A DNA stretch of 64,000 nucleotides from Scortum barcoo. Lineage: Eukaryota; Chordata; Actinopteri; Centrarchiformes; Terapontidae. The position numbers and the translations under genes were made by a program. Of this stretch, positions 1-27,784 are shown piece after piece; the stretch's first letter is position 1; each line of letters starts with the position of its first letter. The stretch lies in contig CM041545.1 in assembly GCA_023238725.1 (NCBI GenBank), positions 11,377,782 through 11,441,781 of the forward strand, written 5' to 3'. The notes below the pieces were generated by a model. That model worked only from the letters and a program-made list of their open reading frames with translations, had not been told where the DNA came from and made no database searches.

Positions 1-13316
<13,316 letters not shown>

Positions 13317-14179
13317 GACTGTTTACTGAGCAAATGGAGAAAAAAAAAGCATATATTTGTTTTCTCAGAAAAAAAAAAACAATTGAAAAAGAATAGGACA
13401 ATTCTATTTGTAAAAAAGTAACTTTTTTTCCATAAAGCAACAAGTATGAGTAAAAATGAAATCAAGTTGAGAATACAGAGAAATTTCTATAGGAATAGAG
13501 GAAAAAGAAATAACCTTGAAACCTCAGTGTGCCTTCTCCATCACATGCAAGTTTTGAAACTGGATGTCAGATTCTGCCTCTTACACAGCACACTCGCGCA
13601 CACACAACCCTAGCCCCATGTCATCACACTTGATTTTGTCTTTTTTTTTTTCCTTTTTTTTTTTTTGACCCAAACAACGAAGGCGACCCTGAGAGCTGCA
13701 GCCGTTCCAGACGCTCGCAGTATTTGCCATGGACTCCATCTGATTTGGCTCTTTTCTTTAGTTTTCATGTTTTCCCTCATCTCCCTAGCTTTTTCCACTT
13801 GTCTTTTGTTGGTTTGTTTGCTCACTCACTACGGGAGCTTTGTTTGTGCATAATTGTCTCCCCATTCTCTTGGAATGGATCTTATATATATAAATATATA
13901 TAAATAATTTTTATGTTTGTAAGTACATTCTGTATATTTTTTCCTGGTAATGTTTATTGCTTCTGGCTTCAAAACATGCATGTGACTTTATTAATTGTGA
14001 GGTAGGAGATGACGAATACGGGGATAACACCTACATTGTGGAAAGATATCGAAAGCGAAGAAATTTGACTTGTAAATTGAAAAAAAAAAAAAGATGCGGA
14101 AGAAAAAAAAGAAAATTGGGAAGTCCTGTCTTGTTGCAGTTGTGGAGCACACCTTGTTGTAATTTAAGAGCAGAATGGA

Positions 14180-14185
14180 AATAAA
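14180..14185 (+). terminator. candidate proximal polyadenylation signal (AATAAA) of col5a1
   Basis: A canonical hexamer lies about 865 nt after the stop codon, with a second at 14315-14320. Downstream sequence is T-rich. It could give a shorter transcript. Use cannot be judged without 3'-end data. Confidence 0.4.
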
Positions 14186-15507
14186 AGACGAAAACAAGCT
14201 CTGTGATATTATGTGACAGTTTGATTTGCATAACGAACAAAAAAAAAGAGAATACATTCCTCCTTTTTTGCCCTCTGAACAGAACACCTACCTTGGTGGC
14301 AATATCCTTAACTTAATAAACAGCTTCTGTTTTATGTTTTTTCCTCAAATGCTCATCTATCTGACTATGCAATGGGAGATGATGTCACACCTTAATGAAA
14401 ACACAAAGAAATCAAAACCTAGGTGCTATTTTCTCTCTTCTGTGGTGCTATGTATTTTTCTAGTGTTTTGTTGTTTGAATGAAAGGAAATCCGCGGTGAG
14501 AATATTCCATCACCAGCAGCCCCTTGATTATGTTAACCACCACGTCTGACACAGGTGGATTTGCTGCATCGGTTTTATTGTATTTTTGTTTGTTTTAAAT
14601 GTTCGGCGGGTGGTGTTTGCATGCCATTTCTCTACATATCCACTCACAGATCAGTGCAGCATGGCGGCGTATGTTATCTCCTGCTTCAGCGGACTGCGCA
14701 GATAAGAAACTTGTGTGGAGTAACGAGAGGAGGCTAAGATGGCGCTGTTGGCTTTGCGTATCATTGTTCTTAGGACGCTGCATTTGTGGCTCTCGCTGTC
14801 GGATCATCTGTGACCACATCAAACTGATGGAGTTGAGAAGTGGACATGTTGGGGATGTGGTCCAAAGTCTTGTTTGGTGTGTGAAACCCTTCCACCAAAG
14901 GTTTATATTTAGCTTTAAGGGCCATAGTGGCTTGAAATCAGTTTTATTTTGTACGGGGAAACAACTTGAAAAGTACTTTTTATAGATTTAACCACAGTAG
15001 AAGCAGGTCACCAAACTAGCCAGATGAAAGTTTGCGTCAGAAATTGCTTATCGGTCTTTTTTTTTTTCTCTTTTGTTTTGCCCTCATTGTAATTATGCTC
15101 TTCGTTCAAACTATGCACTCTCTATGCTTATGACCACTAGTATCTACCACAGAATCTTTACAGCCCTCCAAACGTAGGTTTGTTTAGTTTCCTTTTTTTT
15201 TAATCTTCAAATATGTGACTTGAACCATTTCTGTTAAGATAACTCAATATGCTTGTAGATCTTTGGCTTTATTTTTCATTGTGATGCAGTACACCCAAAT
15301 TTAACACTTTGCTCTCAATAAAAAGGACAAACAAATTAATGTACATTTCCAGAACCAGCAGTGATGCTGCCTTTGTTTTTGTTTCGTAATTTTTTTTTGT
15401 TTGTTTTATTTTGTAGATTTCCATTTGTCTGTCTGTTTGTTTGTTTTCACAGTCTTGTCAAACCTGTGTAAGGATAAGAGGATAGAAGTTATATTGGTTT
15501 TTATGTC

Positions 15508-15513
15508 AATAAA
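15508..15513 (+). terminator. candidate distal polyadenylation signal (AATAAA) of col5a1
   Basis: The hexamer is followed within 30-50 nt by a GT/T-rich element, the arrangement expected for cleavage and polyadenylation. Another AATAAA at 15317-15322 lies upstream, and an A-rich AATAAA at 15767-15772 lies downstream. Confidence 0.5.
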
Positions 15514-15540
15514 TTCAAGTTTACTGTGGCCATCCACTCT

Positions 15541-17089
15541 TGTATGTCTTTTGAAGCATTAAAACCTATCTGTATGCATGAAATTGTAAAGTTTTTTCTC
15601 TTGTTGTTATGATTCTGTAGAGTGACATGGTCTCCAGTCCACGTTTTATTCATCAGGATACATCAGTTTTTCAATGGTCATGTCCACAATTGTGAAGTGG
15701 AGAGAAAATGATGTAACTCTACCAAAGCCAATGTTCGTTTGTAGTATATTTATTGTATTATTTAAAATAAAAAAATAAATGTTAAATGATACCATAGTGT
15801 AAGTGTAAGAGGCCCCCTCTTTACGTGCACACAGGCGGTTATTAATTTACCACATGCTATTTTACACAACACATGGAAATGACTCCTTTTTTAAGGAGCC
15901 TTTCAGAATGCGTTTGGCCGCATCAAGTGAAAGAGATAGTCTTCATGTCTTCATGTTGACAACCTCTGGGCTGTGCGTGTGTGAGAGTGTCTGTTGAATT
16001 TAGACTGAATAAAATAATGAATGATTTGATGTCTGTTTAAGCTGCAGAGCAGGTAAGACTACGATTGGTTGTAGTGTATGTTTTAATGGTGTCAAACACT
16101 CTTTCTTCCACAGATACTCCACAAGAAAGACGTTCTCCGGCTGAATCTGGTGATCAGACTTGCAGTCGTCCATTGATTGTTCCCAGCAAAGACTGCTGAA
16201 CGAATCTTCACTGCCTAGGCATTTTTTGGACAGCTAATGTATGTTGCCTCATGCTCATTCTTCTACATGTATTATATATATGATAAATTCTGCACCGTAT
16301 GTATTTCATGCAAACCCTCTACAGTGATGATTCAAATAAAACTCTTCTCCTTTTTACCACTCCCATGCGACACTAATTTCAATAATCTGTAATCTCTGAG
16401 CTTTGATCAAATCGGCAGTGGTGAAGAAGACTCGCAGCACTTCAAGTGTCTCATTAGCAGGAAACCTTGCACATTAGGCCTAGTGCAGCAAAAGCAAAGA
16501 AAAATAAATAAAAAGTTGTGCGTGATACCATGATTAATAATTAATGTGGTGTTTACAGGGTGGATTTAGGACGATCAGAAAGCATGGATTCTACTGAGGC
16601 AGCATCCTGTGCGAGTAAAGCACAAACCAAAGCGGGAAAAAAAAAAGTCTAATTCCTCATCTAAGCACAGAACTACTCACAAAGCAGTGATGATAAGTGG
16701 GGCATCAAAGTGGGTTAAGGATCGGGAGGGGGGGGAAAAAACAGCAGGTAGGGATTTAGCTCCCTCCAATTATAGCAACAGGTGATGTGTCAAAAGACTA
16801 CAACAGCACCCAAGTGTAATAAGCTTGTGAAACATTTTAGAGGAGCAGATTCAGGATACAGGGAGATTTGGGGTGTGTGAAAAGGTCACTTTGGGGCATG
16901 CAAATGCACTCGGAGCAGAGCAGTGTTCTAGGGAATTTATAGTGCAGCAAATGTATTGCAGAACGCTGAAGCGTGCCAGGTAAGGCTGAGCTACTCAAGC
17001 CGAACAGCTAGAGGATAAACTAAGATGTACTTGGCAGTTGCAATGCCATGATGTAAAAACACTTCTTTACAAGAATAACATTTAAAACA
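15541..17089 (+). other. downstream flank of col5a1
   Basis: No coding gene. A strong acceptor-like tract (ctctttcttccacag) ends at about 16115 and is followed 220 nt later by AATAAA at 16335-16340. That could be the last exon of a non-coding transcript or an extended 3' form. Otherwise AT-rich unique sequence. Confidence 0.4.
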
Positions 17090-17590
17090 TACTGGTAAAA
17101 ATATTAATATTATCAGCTAAATCTATTTAGAGAATCAAAACTAAAAGTATTCATTTGTATTTTTTAAATAATTTAGACTAATTAACTGCTTTTGGCCTCA
17201 ATCAGTTCGTTAAATTAAAGTTTAGAAGGGAAAATCACTCTTTGGTGGAACTGCTTACAACTCACAAACATCTGAAAAGAAAGATGCCAATATGACACTT
17301 CTTTTTCTAAGGGGTTACAAACCTAAAAGGTTAGGAACCACTGATTTAATAGTTAACAATCTGTTGTTACAGGCTCATCCTGGATCAAATGGATAAATTA
17401 TTCATTTGTATGTGTTATTCATAGCTATAACTGCTGGATAAATATAGTGGAGTAAAAAGTATGTTATTTCCCTCTGAAAGGGCATGGAGTGGAAGTATAA
17501 GGTTTTATAGAACTCAAAATACCCAAGTGCAGTACAAATATCTTAAAAATGTGCTTAAGTATAGTACTTCAGTAAAAGTGCAGATATGGG
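17090..17590 (+). mobile_element. teleost interspersed repeat (acttcagtaaaagt-type)
   Basis: The wording gtaaaaagtatgttatttccctctgaaa, then gagtggaagtataa, caagtgcagtacaaatatctt and cttaagtatagtacttcagtaaaagtg (each quoted in part) fits a short repeat family that is abundant in teleost genomes. The 5' half (aactaaaagtattcatttgta) also fits. A diverged copy in the opposite orientation lies at about 36350-36620. Family name not certain. Confidence 0.6.
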
Positions 17591-19011
17591 AGACTAAACA
17601 AGAAAACACAGATAGAGCAACAAACTAAGAGATTTAAAGGCAAAAAAATACAAAAACAATCCCTCTCAGTCATCACTCATGACTCTTTCTGGGTGTCAAA
17701 CTTTCGGCAGTGGTCTGTAGCCTCCAATAGCAGCGTGCAGGGTAAAAACATCATAACCATATAAGAGCACCAGGAGCGAGGGGCCAACTTTGAATGGTGC
17801 CTTTACAAATAGCAACAAATCCTGTCCATTACACCTCTAAGAGATTGACTGACTTTAGATTTTATGACTTTTTAAAAACAGACATTAGTGCGGACGCGTG
17901 GAATATGGATGCCATGGATTTTTTAACACGTCATTGGTTCATTCACAGAACACAGCCTGGGATTGCCGCGGGCCATTCCCAAGGCTGTCCAGAAGATCCA
18001 TTCACGATCCAAACACACTGCAAATGTCTTTCTGGGTGTCATCGTTATCCCAGCCGCTGCTCCATTGTTGTTATCTGAAAACTCATCCTGCCTCTATACC
18101 ATGATTGCTTGTACACAACCTTCCTATATACAGGCGTTCTATGTCCGTTCACAGAGTATATGAAAGTTACTAAATGTTAAAGAGGGCTGCTCATGTGCAG
18201 TCTGGGCTGGTTGGGAAGGAGCTGAAGGGTCAAGGCGGCAGACATTGAGAGGAAAGTTTGGGACGGAGCCCTGTGTTAATGTGTAATTGCTTTGAGCCTG
18301 TGGATCTTCGGCTAACAGAGCCCATTCATAGCCAGGCCCCGGCACCACTGACCTACTTACATACGAATCAGATAGCGGAGAGAGAATGAGATAGTGTTAC
18401 AACACAGGGGCTGTCATATTGGGATATTAATAACAGGCTTTTCCGCTCTAATAGACTTTGCGAATTGAGCAGTGGCTGTAGTTCAACATGCTGCTTCTCT
18501 AATGTGATTAGGGCCGGCCACCCAAGCGTTACACATGGCCGCATCTGTCCAGTAACACTGCTGCGTTTGCCCGCTGCTGTATTAAGCTTAGCTTGCATCT
18601 CATCATCACCGTTTCACACTGAAGATCAAAAATGAGATTTAACAAAACACGTTGCTTTTCTCTTCACTCCTCGACCCAAAACAAAAATGGTCACCAGCTA
18701 TCATGTATGGCCTCCATCATGAGTTCAAGTAACGACGAAGCAGATTTAAGACGTGTGTGAGGTGGATGTGAGGAGTTCAGCCATGTCCTCGTGTCAGCCA
18801 CGACTGGTCGAATGCATCCCACCACAACAAGCATGTAAAACTGGTCCAAGAGCTCCAGTTCCTTATGTTTTATTAGCAAAGACAGAATTAAAACAGCAAA
18901 AACATTTTAGCCTCAAGCCATCCTCAGCGTGCTCTAATGTTCTAGCAGCCTGGATTTTTATGATGGACCGAAGCACTGGACAAATTCAGTGTTTGCCCGG
19001 ATGATGAGGCG
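17591..19011. other. intergenic sequence, nothing coding recognised
   Basis: Mostly unique DNA. The stretch 18360-18600 has balanced composition and no simple repeats and could be conserved non-coding sequence. Short open frames on both strands overlap and do not resemble proteins. Confidence 0.4.
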
Positions 19012-19265
19012 AGGGGGAAAGTCTGGGTTTCATCGTTTTGGAACCACTATAAACGTCTGTAAACAATTTTGTGCCGATTCTGTTAGTAGATGTTGAGATA
19101 CTGGACGAGTGAAAATCCAGTTAATTCACCATGTCCGTCCTCTGGGCACCATGAGGACCTGTACCACATTTCATGGGAATTAATCCAAAAGTTATCAAGG
19201 CGCGTCATAGATAAGGAATAATATTAAGCTTTTGGCGGCATGACAGAAAAAATACGTGGCTCATA
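19012..19265 (+). mobile_element. teleost interspersed repeat fragment
   Basis: The phrases ttgtgccgattctgttagta, gatgttgagatact, cctctgggcaccatgagga, ctgtaccacatttcatggg and aattaatccaaaagttat match a widespread teleost repeat, as remembered. The copy is diverged and has no open frame of its own. Confidence 0.55.
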
Positions 19266-22200
19266 AAATTTTTCTTTTAGCGCCCCTAGATGAATGTACC
19301 TAATTGCAATTAGGCCACGCCGTCCGCTGTTTGTTGTGACATTTCAGCCTGAAGTGGTGAGCGCCGACTGACAGACACATCCCTGCAGCCTACTGCCGTA
19401 GCTAAAACATGCTGGAGTCATCCTATAAAATATCCACCCACTGGAGTTTACTGCATTGTTGAATATTAAACTCCCGTTGTTTCTTCAGCTGAACCCTCAA
19501 GAAATACCGTGGACAGTCTCCTCAGTGTCCTCAATGTCAGGGACAGCCCTGAAGTCAAGTATAATAATGTGGTTTAAGACAAATCAAATTATCCTGCCAG
19601 ACTCTACTTCAGCTGAGTGGCAGACAAACACGCTGGGACACTGTCGAAATCCAAATAGAGTCAATTATAAAAGGCTGCATACGACCGGAGCCATAAGAAT
19701 CATAACTACTCGGAGGTAAATAGCAATACTTGTGCTAGGAATCTAACTCAGAGGCAGCAGCGTGCAAGGAAATTGCATTTTTGCACCGCCAGATTAGAGG
19801 AGCCTTTCATTATCGTGTCTTCGGAGGCGCGGGAAGTTTTGTCAAAGCCCCTGCACACCCACATAAGTGCTTCAGTTATTCCAACTGATTAGACCCCCTT
19901 TTCAGGCTGACTCTGGATGAACCCATGTTTCACCCTCCGAGCACTTAAAAAAACATAAAACAAACACATCTCGCCGTTATTAAGGGAAGGATCTCAAAGG
20001 TGCGAGGAAACGCCCCAGACAAGTCAGTCAGGTGTCAATCAAGCGCAGTCTGTACACGCCCACGCGGTGCTGAGAGGTCGAATCAGCTAAGTGACAACAC
20101 CTGTGTGGGTGTGCAGAGGCTTAGCATGAGCCTTTGCAGTTTTATTTCTTCTTGCAAATGCCTGCTCATTAGCTCGCCTGAGGTATTCAAGCTCACCTCA
20201 AACATTAGTGAGTTTATTAACTGCAGCTGTCAGGTCTGTGACGCCTGTTTTCACAATTCCACGAGACAAATGTAATGAATTACATACTGTGGTCTGATTT
20301 TGGGATTACAATTATGCGATTAATAAGATAACGATCATTAGATAAAGCCTTTGAGAGGAGGTAATGGGGGAAAAAAAGAAAACAGATATAAGAAGGAGAA
20401 CTAGAAGACAAAAAAGGAAAGCGGTGATGGGGAAACGAGGGAGATGTTTGATGTGTAAATACGCCACACGCAGCCGGTGATGTTTTCCCTGCTGAAAATG
20501 CAGGTAAATAACACATGAGTTTGGTTCATATTTAGAATAATATTCAAATAAGCAGATATCATTAGCATGCAGGGAGCGAATTAGTGTCGTCATCCTGCGC
20601 ATCCCCTTTGTTCCTCTCAGCTATTGTCATGAGAGGAAAGCAAACATCTGGGGTGTCGTTAAATTCAGGTCCTCAGAAGGCGTCTCCGGAATCAAAATTT
20701 GTTCAAGAGTTTAAAAAAAAAAGCAAAAGAGATTAAAGTTTTAACACAAAGAGCATGTTTCCCATACAGTGCAGAACTTAAACTGTGATTGCTTTAAGGA
20801 ACAATTCTTGGCACTGTCTTCGTTTGTGATGAATTCTGGGCCAAAAAGGAATAGCTAACAATATGACTTTGAACCCTCGCTCAGCAGGAGAAGCTTTGTC
20901 CCACTCATGTAAAACTTAGCACTTGATTTAATTAGATCGTCTTGTTTCGCGGCCAGAAGGAAGAGCATATGGTCCTGCTCTTTCCCCCCCCTTCACTCAC
21001 ATACAGTAGCTCTGTTCTATTTTCAGGATCCCAGAGTATCAGCTTTGAAGCTGCAGGCCTCTCCTCCACACTTTGGTGCTCCCCCATAGAGAGACAGGGT
21101 CAAAGAGACCTGTGTGGTACAGGACCCAAACAGCAGCCAAGGACGGGCCCGAATTAACAGCATTAATTACCTCTCCTAGACACAGTGTGAGAAATTATTC
21201 AGTTAAAGCAGCGTTTTCCCCTTGATGTCATTCAAGAGAGACAAACAAGGACGAGTAAATTATTCACTTAAAGGACTCGCTTGTCGGCTCCGCTGCTGGT
21301 TTATGGCTTTAAGTATTCTTGCAGCCTTGTGCATCTCTGCTCTAAAACAGTTTTTTTTACAATTCTATAATAAAGGAAGTGTAAAAATCTTAAAACTGTG
21401 CTCAAATACTAAAATCCTGCCCTCTATGACTGCACGAGAAAGCACACGAGAGACTCTAATGTGATCATCCATCAGAAGTTTGTTGCATTAATTTAAATCC
21501 AATGAAAAGCTGGTTTCAAATCTTCAAATATTTATGAATTGTAGGGAACCACTGTAGTAAGGTGATTGAGAAATCTGGCTTTCAGGGTCTTTAACCTGCC
21601 TCCATCCAATAAAATCCACAGGGAAGCCAACCACTACTACAAACCACCAGACAAAATATGGAATTCACTTAACCTTTTACACCGGCAAATCTTCATTTAT
21701 CCCGGCAGATCCCGAGACAATACGTGCCTGCTGATATAACTGCAATGGAAATACGAACATGTATTTATGGCAGATTCATCATGTTATTGTCCCCTGAGAT
21801 ACACTCTCCAGTGTGCATAGAGAGAGGTTTGGTGGTGGAGTGGCAGGAGGAGATGGAGGTCTTTTATGGTTTGACATTTGGAGACAAAAAAACCCACAAA
21901 AAACAAAACCTTCATTTACTGAGGAGGGCTTACTAGGTCGATGAACACTGAAACCAATATTGTTTGCTCTCAGATTCAATTGGGGGATTTTTATATGTGG
22001 CTCTGTTAGCTGTCAACAAACAATTTCTCATAATATTTCTCTGACTGTTCTCTTTTCCTCCTCCCCTTTCCTCTCGGGCACAGGTGGGAAAGAAACAAGG
22101 AGTCGTTAATGGCTTTGGGAGAGGTGAAAAGCAGACCTGGACACTGTCGACATTGTGCAGTTGCTTAACATGCAAGTGAGCACTGCTCTGTGTGGCTGCA

Positions 22201-25200
22201 TTAGTAGCTCAAGGATTCAGCCAAAGGTTGTAGACACTGTATGAACAAACGTTTTGGAGTCATCATTTCTTATAGGGGTCCATTAATTGAGCTCATAATT
22301 GCATAGTATTGTATGCAATATATTATATTTTGAAATCTGGATTTAATAGGAATTCTGTTTAATTGGTTTAAGATGAATGTGCATGATTAAGTAGCCATTA
22401 TTGTAAGATATGAACTAAATGCAAATGTTTTGAGCTGATAGATCTATTAAGATATGTAAAATAGCATCTGCTGTGTACCATTTATTAGCAGTTTTCAATA
22501 ATGTGAGGAAGGATATTATTAGGAATATGTTGCTGTGATTCAGTCATCAGTTCTTCCCTTTTTTCTCAGGTGGGAGACCACATCTCTCAGCTCTCCGTCC
22601 GCATATGTCTAACAGTCTCAAATGAATCAGGTGATAAAATAATTTCAGGGCACTCAGCTGAATATTTAATGATGCTGGCAAAAGCTATCGACGGCAAAAT
22701 CGCACACTCCTCTCCTGGCTTTTATTTGCTATTAAATCATTCGCGAAGTGGCAAAATGGAGCCCGGGCTCGGTCATTTGCGGATGCAAATTCAGCCGCTG
22801 AAACACATGCATGGATTAGCATAGAGAGACTTGTAAATGCATTCCCCTTTCATGTATACACTGATTACAAATGTACAACACAAAGCCACATATTTAGTGA
22901 CATGTTTCATACATCAAAATGCAAACAGAAGACCAAGGCCCTTCTCTTTTGCTCTCTGCAGACAGAGGCATTGACCCTAATAGCCACTAAAATAGCAACT
23001 GGTTGGCTCCTTGGACTAGTCTTGACCACTTTCAGTGCCTGTGATATTTCAGTCTGTGTCACACAAATGGCCATTTAAATGATTTGTCACCCTGTTTCTA
23101 CGGTGCAGGTCATGTTATTGCATGCGTGCACAGTGCTCCAATTCTTATATTTCTTATATTTTGTGGTAGGTTTTTATTTTTGCTCCAATTCTTATATTTT
23201 GTTCTGGAGAATTGAGCATAATAACTCACACTTTCTTTTTTTGGAGTTTAAATTTTTAAAAAAGCCAGGGAACCAACCCGCCCAAACTTGATTATGTATT
23301 GATTAGAGTCACCTGGAATCATCCACATCCATCGCATCCTGCCAGAAAAAATACAAGTTAAAAAAAAAGGAGATTAAATTATGAAAGTGCGAATGCACCA
23401 CCCGAGGTCACAGCACATGGAGGTAATTCATCACTGTCATTTCAACATCAACACCTTTCCAGCAGGTCAAAAAGCTTCCTCTGATTAAACATCAAGTGGA
23501 GACAGTGATGCCAAGGAGAATCAAACCAGTGAAGCATCTTTGGCCTCCTTCTGCTTCTAAGCAAGACAGATCTTCAACCAGTCCTCTGAGAAACATTTAA
23601 TTATAATGAGGTTATATCGCTCAGGGCATTTTAGCATCATTTGTCTGAGTCTTTTTTTGTTCCAAAATTGGAAACTGCAACCTTTGAGGAAGGATTTGTT
23701 TTTGTTTTTTTATTTCCAACCTGTGGTTTGTGGTAGCCTTTTAATATGATGCAGTCCCATAAAAATGCCACAAACTCAACAATTACATTTGAGTTGAATG
23801 ATGACCTCTATCCCAACACAGAATTATTATTATGCTTTACAAAGCTTACAGCAGCCAGCACTGTTTTGCACTGGATTGCATAGGATTATGTGTCAACCTC
23901 AATTACATGCCTATTCTAAGATCAAATTAGGTTGAATTTATGGTATTACAGAATGCATATGTTGAGCCTAATGAATTAATATGATTTAAGCAATTTTTCA
24001 ATATCAATCATCATAAATCAGCATGCATGTATTTGGTTACACCATATAAATAATAATGTTGTAAGCAGGCAAAGATCGGTTCAGATCATGTTCCTATGCA
24101 AGTGCATCTATACTAACAGAGCTAATGTATGTGTGTGTGTGAATTATACAATAACTTTACATACTTTGGTTTTCACTGCTCAGTGTATGTTTTTGCAACA
24201 TGAATGTTTTTATTTGACACATTTCAATTGCTAAGTTATCCTAACCCTTATGGCAACCTTAAGGTATAAGTGCCTGTACATGTAATCAATATCCTTAATA
24301 AAGGATGCCCTGTATTCAGATTTACAGGTCCATAGTGGGGTACACGCTGCTACCTGCAGGACTGGTTTGGTGAACCACTGTAGCCGGCCAGATCACTGCT
24401 AACATGTTAGCCAGCTGGGAACATGCTGGCGCTGTTCAGTCACAATAGTTTTTGTATCTTCTTTTTCTTTTTTATTATTTCTATACTGGTCTTTTTACTC
24501 CCTCCTGACATCGTGTTCTCGGGCTTGTACATCATTTCGCTCAATAAAAAGTTATTGAAGTGGGGGGAAAAGATTGCTAAGATTACAAAGTTGCTAACTT
24601 TCAGGGAGAAAGCTTCCTAGCTCAGTTGCTACAGGGGAAAAATTATTGCATGTTTCTTTATTCAAGAGATGTATTTGTACCAACGATGCCTGTTACATAG
24701 TCATGCTTTTTCGTTGAGCAGTGACCAGTTAAACAAAAGGGGATGGTGCTAATAAGCTATGATGGCTTCTCCATTTTGGATTCCCTCAAAGTTCAAGACG
24801 GCTTGCAAATGTGGGACCATGTGGGACACTTAGAAGAACATAACCATCATTAATGTTGTTACTTTCATCTTTGCTTCTCATGCAAGGACATGTCTTCTGT
24901 AAAAAATAGCCTCTAACTAACTAACAAATAGCAATTAAACACTCATGTGAACACTAAAAAAAACACAGATCAAACCACTCACTTTTCTAAATTGAAATAC
25001 ATTTACAAATAAAATACATTGCTCTTGTGCTCCATGTGTGGAGTTGCCTCAATGAGCCAACGAGAGGATTGGTGAGGCTGGACCGGCTGGACTGCGGCTT
25101 GTCAAGCTTGTGCTACACACTGTCCAGGGCCAGACTGACTGATGGGGAGAGTAATTCATCTAATGGTATTAAGTTGACACTGCTCACTGCTGTCACCGCT

Positions 25201-27744
25201 CGTCTCCCCCTGGTACCAGCAGAGGCCCAGACTGCTGGCTTTCCCCATGTTTAAACACATACACACTCACAAATACACACTCCAACATCACACACACAAT
25301 ATATATGTTTATTTTTCCCCATAAAGTCCAGGAGGAACAACTAACTTCTCCCCCTCAGCTATCCCACATCACCCAACTGTTTTCCCTCTGGCTCTCATTC
25401 ACTCAGACCTACAGTTCCTGCCTTTCTCACAGTGTTTGCTAAAAAGCCATAACAATAACAATATATGTAATAGCACGAGGCAAATAATATAATAAGCTGT
25501 AAATGGTCCTCAACAAAAAGACAACTTGTGTTTGGTCTCAGACTAAGTCTCGGAGTCTGAAAACGTCTCTACCTGTTGTGCCTCAGCAGCGTGACTCTGA
25601 TCACTCTTGATTCAGTCAAACTGATGCTTTTTAAGGGCTGACTTCACATCACTTTTGTCTATGCAAGGTGTCATTAACCGTTACCTAAAATGACAGCTGG
25701 ATTAGGAAACGCCGAGCACACGCCGTTAGAAGTACAACAAAGATGTTTCATCATCAAAACCCAGCTGGATCAAATAAACTTGGGCGATTCATCTTTAATG
25801 GCGCCTAGGCAGGCATCAGTTAGCATTAACTTTTTAAGGAATAATCCACCCTCAGGTATTCTTGCACTGTTAGTTATCATCAATCTGTTACACTCCTGTG
25901 ATAGGATGTTTGTAGGGTGCTTCTGTGGTGCACCCACTTTACCCCAACCACCTTCATCTTCTATTTCAGTTTGTGATTTCCTGTTTCCCCTGAAAGGCTT
26001 TCAACTAACCCCTGAGAAGAAGACAAACCTTTTATTCAAAGGTGGGAATAAGAGCATATAAATATAGCAAGCTCACCAATTAGTACATGCACATTAGTGC
26101 TTGCCTATCACAATTGTCATGCTCTTTATTCGAAGCTGAGTGTGTCTTGCACAGCTACCTGTTAGTGGCTACTGCAAGTGAAGAAATAATATATTTCCTG
26201 CTACTTTTTGAATGGTTTTTGATTATTCAATTCATCCATTTTCAGCTCTGTTTTCAGGTCCAGGTCTCAGAGGGAGCAGGCTAACCCAGACCCAGAGGAT
26301 AGTCCAGACGTCTTTCTCACCAGTTACAATCTATAATTCCCCATTGGGGACACCAAGATGTTCCCAAGCCAGATGCCTGAGGGTTTAGTCCCAGTTGGAC
26401 ATACTTGCAAAACCTCTGAAGGAAGGCGTCCAGGAGACATCAGTAGACAGACTGAACCACCTCAGCTGACTCTTTTTGATGCAACAGAGCAGCAGTTCTA
26501 CTTCAAGCTCCTCTGGGTGTCTCTGAGGGTGAGCCAAGAAATTTCTCTAAAGACACTCATTTTGCTGCTTGAATATAATTTCTTTTTGTCACAACCCAAA
26601 GCTCATGTACATAGGTCAGACTTGGAAAGTAGATCAACTGGTAAATGGGGGCTATGCCTTTAGAGTAACAACCTCCTCACCACGACCGTCTGGTACAATG
26701 CCTGCATTGCTGCCGACAGACAGATCCACCTGTTGATCTCACGATCTTCGCACCTTCTCTTGTAAACAAGACCCTTTGATATTTGTAACCCAACTGGGAT
26801 ACAATCTTCTCAATTCCCCATACCAGACATTCTCCACACCCCCTCCTGTGTTTTGAGATTCTGCTTGTGAAAAACACAAAGAGAAAAAGTGACGAGGCAA
26901 ATCCCTCACGGAGCCCAACACCCAGTGACATACAAACACAATTGTTGCTTATTGCTGAGGCAAAATCATCAGCACTGAGACCTTTTTTTGAGTAGGGTCC
27001 CTGTGTCGGGTGGGGACAGGTAGTATTCAGCATTTACAAACTGCACAGGAAGTAGAAGGAAGCGGGGTTAATAGGGGCCTACCATCATTTTTAACTTTGC
27101 CCCCCACCAGGTTAGTCCAGTGATGTAATTACTCAGTTATCAGCAAGAGAAATATGGTGTAAAACAACAACATGGGCCCAGATATGCAGAGCACACAGTC
27201 AGCAGCTGTTTTTTTAAAGAAAAATATGCCAGAAGCAGAAGCACACATGCAGTCCAACATGATGTATTAGATTCATCAAAGCAACAGTATGTTGTGACAA
27301 GCTGTTTAATGCGTTTTTGAACAGTGTGAGCGCACGACTTCCAGCAGGTAAGGCACACTGGCAAAAGACGTCGCACAGGAGTGAATAAATCATGGGTTGA
27401 GAATTTATACAGGTATTAATGATGGTGTAAAATACACCTGTGATATACTTGCTGTGTAACTTGGGGTGAATTCTTCCTTTAGGTGTCAGATGTCAGATGA
27501 TTTGGATATCACTCCACCGAGTTTAGAGGGAAACAAGATAAGAGCTCATTTAGGTACGTCTATTTTACAAATAATTGCTTTTTCTTTTTTTCTCTGACTG
27601 TCTCTGCTCTCTCTCTCACTCTCGCACACACCCACACACACACGCATATCCACAAGTTCCAGTCTTGGTGAATAATTTTATTCCATAAAAGATAAATCAA
27701 GAAGATAGATTTCTCCCCGTTCCTTTCCTTTTCTTTGCTGTGCT

Positions 27745-27784
<40 letters not shown>

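Larger units (their letters stand above)
13317..15540 (+). other. col5a1: col5a1 3' untranslated region (inferred extent)
   Basis: After the stop comes AT-rich, A- and T-tract-rich sequence with no coding potential I trust, including an AT-repeat patch near 13886-13910. AATAAA hexamers occur at 14180, 14315, 15317 and 15508. The last is followed by a T/GT-rich stretch, so a 3' UTR of roughly 2.2 kb is plausible. The end is inferred, not demonstrated, and shorter forms from the earlier signals are likely. Confidence 0.6.

Noticed and set aside
14599..14985. 128-codon frame in the col5a1 3' UTR
   Set aside because: It lies inside a long UTR between polyadenylation signals. It is cysteine- and tryptophan-rich, as random frames in such DNA often are.
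25690..26061. 123-codon + strand frame
   Set aside because: No domain, no neighbouring exon, AT-rich surroundings, and no promoter or polyadenylation context.
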